64,000 nt of DNA, from contig VTFK01000099.1 of NCBI GenBank assembly GCA_009617715.1, positions 248,001-312,000 on the forward strand. Direction: 5' to 3'. The translations under genes were made by a program, and so were the position numbers. A model generated the notes under the pieces. The model ran no database searches. It saw only the letters and a program-made list of their open reading frames with translations, and was not told where the DNA came from. The number at the start of each line of letters is the position of its first letter. The first letter of the stretch is position 1. Origin of the DNA: Plectrocnemia conspersa. Taxonomy: Eukaryota; Arthropoda; Insecta; Trichoptera; Polycentropodidae. This document shows positions 52,101 to 60,800 of the stretch, one piece after another.

Positions 52101-55100
52101 CCTAAGTTTTTCTAAAACCACGGGTCAATATAGTGATGAATAATTAACCCTTTATGTGCTGAGTGCGGATAAATCCGAATTAGCGTACACGACTCTTAAC
52201 TCTTTGAGTATTGAGTTAATTTATACACATTTGCTAATTTATTAATAGTAAATAAATCAGTGATTTTCATCGCTTTATTTTAGCTTTGAATTATTTTACT
52301 ACTTTTCGTATTCATATGTTTTAATAATTTATTTAAACGCTTTTCTATTACTATTTCGTTAATTTATTTTACATATTTATTATATAATATTCGGCCTATG
52401 CAAATATTTTTACATAAATACAGAGGCTTTCAAATTTTTTTTTTATATAATTATTATAAAATATTTTTTTATTATTTGACTTTTGAAGAATTTTTACAGA
52501 TAAATACATAGGCGTTCAATATTTTTTTATAAAATTAATATATTTTTTTTTTATAAAATAATATAAAATATTTTTTAATATTAGCTGTGAATTTAGCAGA
52601 TTATAGCTGATATTTGTTTTCCAAATTACATCAGTTGTAATCCATAAAAAAATATTTTTATTAAAAAAAAAATAACAGTAGTTACTATACTTCGAATAAT
52701 TTAATAATGAAAATCCTTACAACCGATTTTAAGCATATTCTTATATACTTCAAACTAATGAGTCATATAATATACGAATGACTTGTTCTCTCTCCCTTGC
52801 CGTAGATGTCAAACCAGTATTACGTGTTTATTTTCTTCCTTTCGTAAGATGTTTCACATAAATACCGTAGCGACAAATTCCCAGATTATCTTCCAAATCC
52901 AACGCCAACGATACTCTCCTCCTCCGTACACAATTTCACATTACATCGTACAAATTCACAATTTTATTAGACCCGAATAAAATAAATAATACGCCTAATA
53001 CACTCGGACAGTATTTTTTTCTTGTTTTCGTGAAATAAACCCCAAGTTCGATCATATTATGTATGAAGATGTGTGTGTGTCTCATTTTCGAGGCGGCACA
53101 CGTACACGAAGCTCATCCGGCGCAACTTTGATTAAACTTTTTAACAACGGCGCAAAGTTTTAATTCAAACGCAATTTATACCGGAAACAATGAAAATCCG
53201 GAAGGCCATATTCGTGGACCGCCCGCGGACAAAAGGGCAAAGTCGCGGCCTAGCAGCAAAGCGTTGTACCGCCGGATGCCGATGCACAGTGTTCCATTTT
53301 TATTATTTAGTAATAAAATATCAGATTTCGTTGGCATTCGCTTTCCGTTATATATTTTAACTGCGCACAAAATAATCATTTTAGATATTTTATTATCATT
53401 TTTTATATACATATAAACCTTGTATATTTTAATTATTATTTTTATTAGGTTAAACACGCAGGCGCGTATGGTGAGATACATTTCTTTTCGATCGCTCGCG
53501 TGTGTGACGCATGTAACGCACGCCCTTACCTCTCACTCACACTCGTTACTTAACACGCGAGCGAGCGAAAGTGAATGTATCTCACCGTACGCGCCTGTTG
53601 AACAGCTGTTGTAGTAGTGATGCTTAAAAAATAAACTGTTTAAAAAATCGATCGTGGCAAGATACAAATAATAATAAATTATTTAAACCAAGTTAAATAC
53701 AAAAAAAAGTAAATATACTGATAAGAAAATGCTCTTTACAACTAAAATAATAAAGCATAAAGCAGCGCGTTTAGTGTTAATAAATTTATAAATTGCTTTG
53801 GGATTATAAATAATTTGGTTTCGACAACTTTTGTAATAATTTTGATGACAGGAAAGTATCAGACGGATGTCCCTATTTCATAACTAACAAAAGGCATTTT
53901 TTTTTTTTATCAATAAAATGATCTCAGAAAAAAATCATAAACGATATATCTCGTCAAACACTCGAGGGTGCTTTTGCGCAAAATACTGATTGAATGCACA
54001 ATATAACATCTTATAGAAAGCCGAGAGAGCAGATATTAATCAAACTAGTTATTGTCACAATTTTTATGATTCAATTTATATTTTTTTCTTTTATTCACAT
54101 TTATTTACGTATGCGTCTAATTTTACCCACATTTGTTTTGCAATAAAAAAACATGGTTAATATTACTTTGTTAGTACTTATTCATCATGAAAATGCACCG
54201 GCTCACACCTCAGCACACACGATCGATTTTCTGCAACTTTAACAGTATCCTCCTCATTCTCTTAAAACTTATTTTTTTATTTACCTAAGTTATTAAATAA
54301 CAAAGGCAAATAAATTTTCAGTTCATTGAAGAGGCAACTGTAGCGTACAACTATGTAAGTAATTTGATAGATTCTCAAGCACTTGCTTTGAAATATTTTA
54401 AACCTAGTTTAAACATATACAGCTATGTATATATATATACATTAAAAACACATAAATATCTAGAAACTCTTGTAAAATATTATATAATATATAAACAGTG
54501 TGTGGAAGAAAACGATTTTAAAAGTTATTATATTATAAAATGTTATATGTTTATTATTAAATTTATTATTTATTTATTTATTTATTAAAATTATAACCAT
54601 CGTGACCTGACAGTCAAACCCAATGCGTCACGATAGTCAAAAGTACTAATACATCATAATACATACAAATATAAACAAGACAAAACAACAGACACAAATC
54701 ACCTCAACAGGTGTGCATTGTCCCATACGAACTGAACCAAAACTCCATATGTGCAAGAGAAAAATGTCAATATTACTATGGACAGAATTGAGCAGATAAA
54801 TAGCCTTGGCCAGAGAAGAGTTGGCAAGTGCTCCAGTTCTAGACTTAACAGGCAAGAATAGTGGACGCGACCGAGAACTATAACCACCTTCAGGAGCCCA
54901 CATTTGAAGCTGCTCGAGCACTGAAGGATTGTCTACGATGCCCTTTGAGCAATTTCCAGAAGTGTTTAATTACATAAACACTTCTGCGAGTCGACAAAGA
55001 AACGTATCCCAGGGCTCCCAAAAAATAAAAGCACTGGGAAACAAGAACGGATAATACCCGTATTCCTTCAAGTATAAATATCGAAGAAATTTACGTTGTA

Positions 55101-58100
55101 CTTTTTCCAGCTTCAATTCATTACATTGATTCATTACGCCTGGGATCCAAATGATAGAGCTAGTTTCTAGTATGCCGCGGACTAGAGTATCATAAAGAGT
55201 GCGCAATACTAAAGTATTCCTGAAGTAACGCGCATTTCTCAAGATAAAACCGAGCATTTTTAAGGATTTGCTATGAGTCTCTGCAATGTGCTGGCTAAAT
55301 TTCCAACGTTCTTCGAAAGTCACTCCTAAATCCTTAGTTGAAGAAAGCCTTTCCAGAAAATATCCGCCTAGATGGTATGAATATTTTGCCGGCGTTAACG
55401 ACCTTGAAAAATTAAATTGTGTGACATTTCTTTACACTGAAAGGCAATTGGTTATAGCAAGCCCATTTCCATATAGAGTTGAGATCCTCCTGTAGGTCGA
55501 GGGAATCAGAAATCGAATGCATTTTCTTGTAAATTTTCAAGTCATCTGCATATAATAAAAAATATGAATGCTCTATTGCTGTTTCTATGTCATTAATGAA
55601 CAATAAAAACAACAATGGACCCAAATTGAATCCTTGAGGTACTCCAGTAGGGTCTTATATCGTTCTGAAAAGGAGTTATTATACTTGACGAATTGATATC
55701 TATTGGTCAAGTAATTTGAGAATAGATTTATGAGATCTTCAGAAAACCCGAAATTAGATAACTTTTTTACAAGTAAAGCATGGTTACTTTATCAAATGCT
55801 TTTTCAAAATCTGTGTATACGACGTCCACTTGTACACCAGAGTCCAATGATTTTGAAACATAGTTAGACAAAACCATAATGAACGTTTATACTAAAATAA
55901 TGACAGTAGTAGTGGTTTGTTTGACGGTAAACTTGATTTCATTACAGGTACGATGTTTGTTATTTAACACTTTCAAATTAAGTGGACCCTACAGAAAGTA
56001 GTGGCAGATCGAAGGATCAGGTGTAAAGTAGCACCGTGTTGCTGAACCCGTTTGGGGGTCAATTCCACGTCAGAGGTGACAAACATGTCATTCGTATAAA
56101 TCAAAATAAATTATAATCAAACATCTTGACATTTTGTTTAATGAGAATTTCAAATTTAACTATCATGTGGTCGTTATTTCATTTAAAATTTTAGATACTG
56201 TAAACTGGTATTTGTATTACATATTTCAAAATGCATTTAAGTTTATTATATTTACTAATAGAAAGGTTAAGAAAAATCTTATGATATTTATATCTAAGAA
56301 AATGTTTTTTTTTTAATTATTTAGTTAATTTATCATAAAAGCACATCAATATGATTTACTGAATTTGAAAAGAAATTTTATTGGAATTATTAATTTTAAT
56401 AGTTAATATTATTTGCAGCATATTAAATATTTTTTTCTTAAAACACGCTCGTGCGTATTCTGAGAGCAAAGGTACTTGACTATCTTTCTCTTATTAAGCA
56501 ATCTCTTGACTTTTTAATGCCGTTTATCCATAAGCAGTATTTTAAGTAAATATAATACTTAAGTAAAATCAATTAAAAGACATCGATTTTAATTTTCCTA
56601 ATTTGTTTAAATAATTCAATATTCCCTGAAACATTTATTTAGAAAATATTACTGTGACAAAAATAAATCATCGTTTGGTTGACTGCGTCCGGTTTAATTC
56701 ACCATATTTTTACCTGGAAAAACCATTACAGCAAAGGGTTGTTAAGAAATCTTCAAATTGCATTAAGAACTGCGAATTTATCTGGACTATTGAAAAGGTT
56801 GAATTATCTTGCACAACAGCACAAAAGCTCGACATTACATCGCAAAATTGACCCTCCAAAAATTGATTGAGTCGGGATATGAAATATTGCTATATCCACT
56901 TCACTCACTAGACATCTCGCCAACAGATTATCACTTAGACTTCTTACGGGAAGTTTTTAACAAGCAAGTTTTTACCGAAATGTATCTACAGATATTATCA
57001 ACTAAAATATATACAACCGGAATAAATTAAACTACGATTCTATTGTGGCTTATTAATTTATTAACATATCAAGTTAATAATTTCCAGACATTTTAGCTAA
57101 TGCTTTTATTAGCTGTTATATGTTTTTATTTATATTTGTAGCTCGTTTATTTTAAAATAAATTGTCGCAGTAGCGCATGCAAAACCGTGTTTAGCTAAAC
57201 ATTTTAAAAGTGCAGTTAAGGGTAGGAAATAGGTTTTGGCTGGAGCAAATGCGCAGTGCTTTGATCAATCCCGTGATTCCTCTCGGGATTCAAATGCAAA
57301 TATTTTCCAACTAGCGTGAAACAACGAGCGAATAAATTCCCTTTATACCCGACCCGCGCTATTTCCCCGAGCCTTTTTTTTATTAATTTATTTGTTATTT
57401 ATTAAACGGCGCCGCTGATTTGAAGATACGACTGCAAATTGTGTCGTGGAAAGGGATTGAAAAATGAATCGATGAAATTGTATGTTTTATGTATTTATGT
57501 ATTATATTATAGAATATATAGATGAAATAAAATTCAATTTGTATCGAGTAGTTTAAATTCGGACGTTGGTGTCGGATGGAAAATAAAAATAATAAGTGAA
57601 TCACAACCGGTCATATTGGAAAACTTTTACTGAAGTTAATATTTGAACTAAAAGGTAGGAACGTGTACTAAATATAAATTGTTTTATATAACAGTGCTTT
57701 TTATAGTCACTACAATTAATTTAATAAAACTTGATTGTCTGTATTTAACAGTTATTAATATGTTTTACAATGATAATCAATCAAATCATAACGATGAGAA
57801 TTAATCAAGAGGGCCAAAGATGATCAGTCAGTGGTCGTTTTTTTCAATAAATTGCTTCTAAAAAATTAATACTATTTCATTTTATAACATGCATTTTTTT
57901 GAGCAAATTTAAGGGTTAGAATTCACGTCACAGTTTATAAAATCGTGCCGTTGTCGTCGCAGTGGAAATTCTTGGTTATCTAGCGTTCATATTAAATCTT
58001 TTTATTTTAACAATAAATTTGGCTTAAAATCAGGGGAATCGAATAAAGCATATCTAAACCGAATTTTGACCAATATCAAAGAGCAAAAAAACAATTATAA

Positions 58101-60733
58101 AAAAAATACATAAAAATTGATTTTGGACGTAAAATATTATTAGGTGTTAAAAATAAGCTTTTAAAATATTTTTTGGAAAAATTGTGCATTTTCGAATATT
58201 GATTAACAGTGCATTTTAAAATATCAATTAATTATAAACTAAACATATATAAAATAAATATATTTTTCCAATTTAACGTAATGGCACAAAAACGAAAATA
58301 ATAAAACAATTAAAATTCATTAAAATTTAGTTCAGTTAAAAAATATTTTTAATTTAAAAAACATTTTTTTCTGTAAATTTTATTAATAAAGTGTATTTTT
58401 TTATTAAAATAATTTTTAATAAGTACTATATTTTGTATGCGTATATTAAATTTAATTTTGAATAACAAAAAATAACATAAACTATAATTTAATTTAATAA
58501 ATTTAATAGTATGAATAATATTTTTTTAAAAAAGTTACATATTTTAATACAAAATATAAAGCAACAACTTAAGAACATATATTAATAATATTTTAGTATT
58601 AAATATGCAATTAAGAAAAAATCATTTAATAGTATTAAAGTATGTTTTTGCTTTTAACATTATAAATTATGACTCCTAAATATCCTAATATTACCTAAAT
58701 ATTAATTTTGTGCAACAATGCAAATGACATTGACGTACGGTTTGAATATTTTAATTATTAATATATTTTATTTATAAAACTCACTTACCGCGTATGCGAA
58801 CGAAGAATCTACTCTTTTCCAAAACAAATTTAACTCTAGATTCCAGACATTTACGTGAAGAGGGAAGCGGTTGATTGTCACCCAGCCTCTACCTGAATAC
58901 TAGTTTGTACAAATTTAATGAATTTAAGTTGAAAAGCTTTTATTTAAAGTTCTTGGTCGTTTTAAATACATTTTTAAATATTTACCTTTTATACACACAA
59001 TTAAGACTGTCGATTCTGAACAATTGCGATGAAAATCATTTTAAAATTTGTGACTGCGGCATGACAAAAATCACGATCTTTTGGCCTGTTGAAATTTTTA
59101 AATGATTGCATTCGTATACTGTCATGCATGCTTGTTTTATGGCAGAGAAAACTGACCTGCCGATGTTTATAGCTTAATAACGTAATTATAAAATTCCCAC
59201 TCTAGTAAATAAACTTCACTTTACTTGTTTATCTTAAATGTTTGGTACCTGCGGATCTAGTTATGTTTATGGTATGTAAGATAGAATTATTTTTGGGACC
59301 TGTTTTTAAATCACGCATTAAAATTAAAAAAAATATATACACTTAAATTTGCATTACTTAGATTTCAGAGTGATCTAATTAATAAATTAAAAATAGTTTT
59401 TATTTATATAGTGTGTATCGTTGTAATTATTATTCAATAATCCCTTCTACTCGCATTTATAATTTATAATATTTCGCTCTACACGCGCATCAAATTGCAT
59501 CTTGCACTCATAATTGCGTGATTCGTGTTCAATTTTAAGCACTTGATTACGCGCTTGAAGTTTAACATGATTAAGGTGTATAATCTGGATGTATAATCCA
59601 GGTTAATTTATATAGAAAAATATATAAAGTTGTATTTAAAGTGGCAAAAGGCATACAGTGACATTAAAGTAGTAATAAATGTAGCAGTCCTTGAAAATGT
59701 AATGTAGATGCCTCTGTAAATGCATCAATTTCTTCCCAACCTTGTTATTCATTCTCTCATAGAAACTTGGACAAAGAACTAAAGGCTTAACCCTCCGTTA
59801 TCTATGTAATGTATGCACCTCTAAAGAAGCATAAATATGACTTCCGGGTGGCTCTCTTCAAACAAAACCATTGTGATTGATTTTTTATGCCCATTGTTTT
59901 CGCACGCATTTTAAATATATAATATTTAAAATAAAAACCTCTTTTGAGGTTTTGTTTACGAAATATTTATTTATTAAGTTTCTTGTGGTTCTTACTTTGA
60001 TAATATTTACACACTTACCTTAAAAAAATTTTTTTATTTTGGTGAAGCACCAGGATCGCAAGCGTGTTCACATTAAATGGCTACCTGCGTGCCTAAAATT
60101 TCTATGTCAAAATTCTGTAAAAGCGGTACTTTCTGGGACGTTCTAGACACTAATGCTGACTTTTTAAATTACTGCTTTATTAATAAATGGTTAATAAATG
60201 ATTTATAATATATTTTTGTAAGACCGCAAAGACAATTTTGCCCGCGTCTTTTATTCGGCTGCCACAGGCGGGCGCCTGCTCTGCCTGTGCGTATTGCCGG
60301 CGCTAAAAAATCATTTTCAAAGCAGATAACATGATCTATATATAACCTTTATATGTAATTGAACTCTTTTTTGTTCTTATGCGCCTTTATGTCATTTATT
60401 ATATTTTTTTTAATTTCATATTATTAATTAGATATTGAAATGCTAATTTGTAATATCTTGAACTAATTTAGTCTACATTGAACTTTATTTTAAAATATGT
60501 ATACTCGTTTTATTATCCATTTGTTCCATTACTAGTGTATTTGGTATTTTGTGAATAATTTTAATAAAAAATAAAAATAAATTTTAATCAAATGTAGCTT
60601 TAATCCATTTAGGTTTACTTAAAAAATATTTTTAAAACGTTTTAAGCACCATTTGGTTTATTTTATTTATTTGCTTCAGTGACAATTTTTCGTGACTCAT
60701 CTAATGCATTCATTTTCTTTTTTCAATAACAAA

Positions 60734-60800
<67 letters not shown>

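Noticed and set aside
53176..53614. Open frames over the palindromic element (101 and 64 codons)
   Set aside because: They run through the inverted repeat and its island, so openness follows from the palindrome and low stop content.
58875..59105. 76-codon plus-strand frame
   Set aside because: Asn/Phe/Leu-rich A/T-driven composition, no motif, no in-phase splice role in intron 6.
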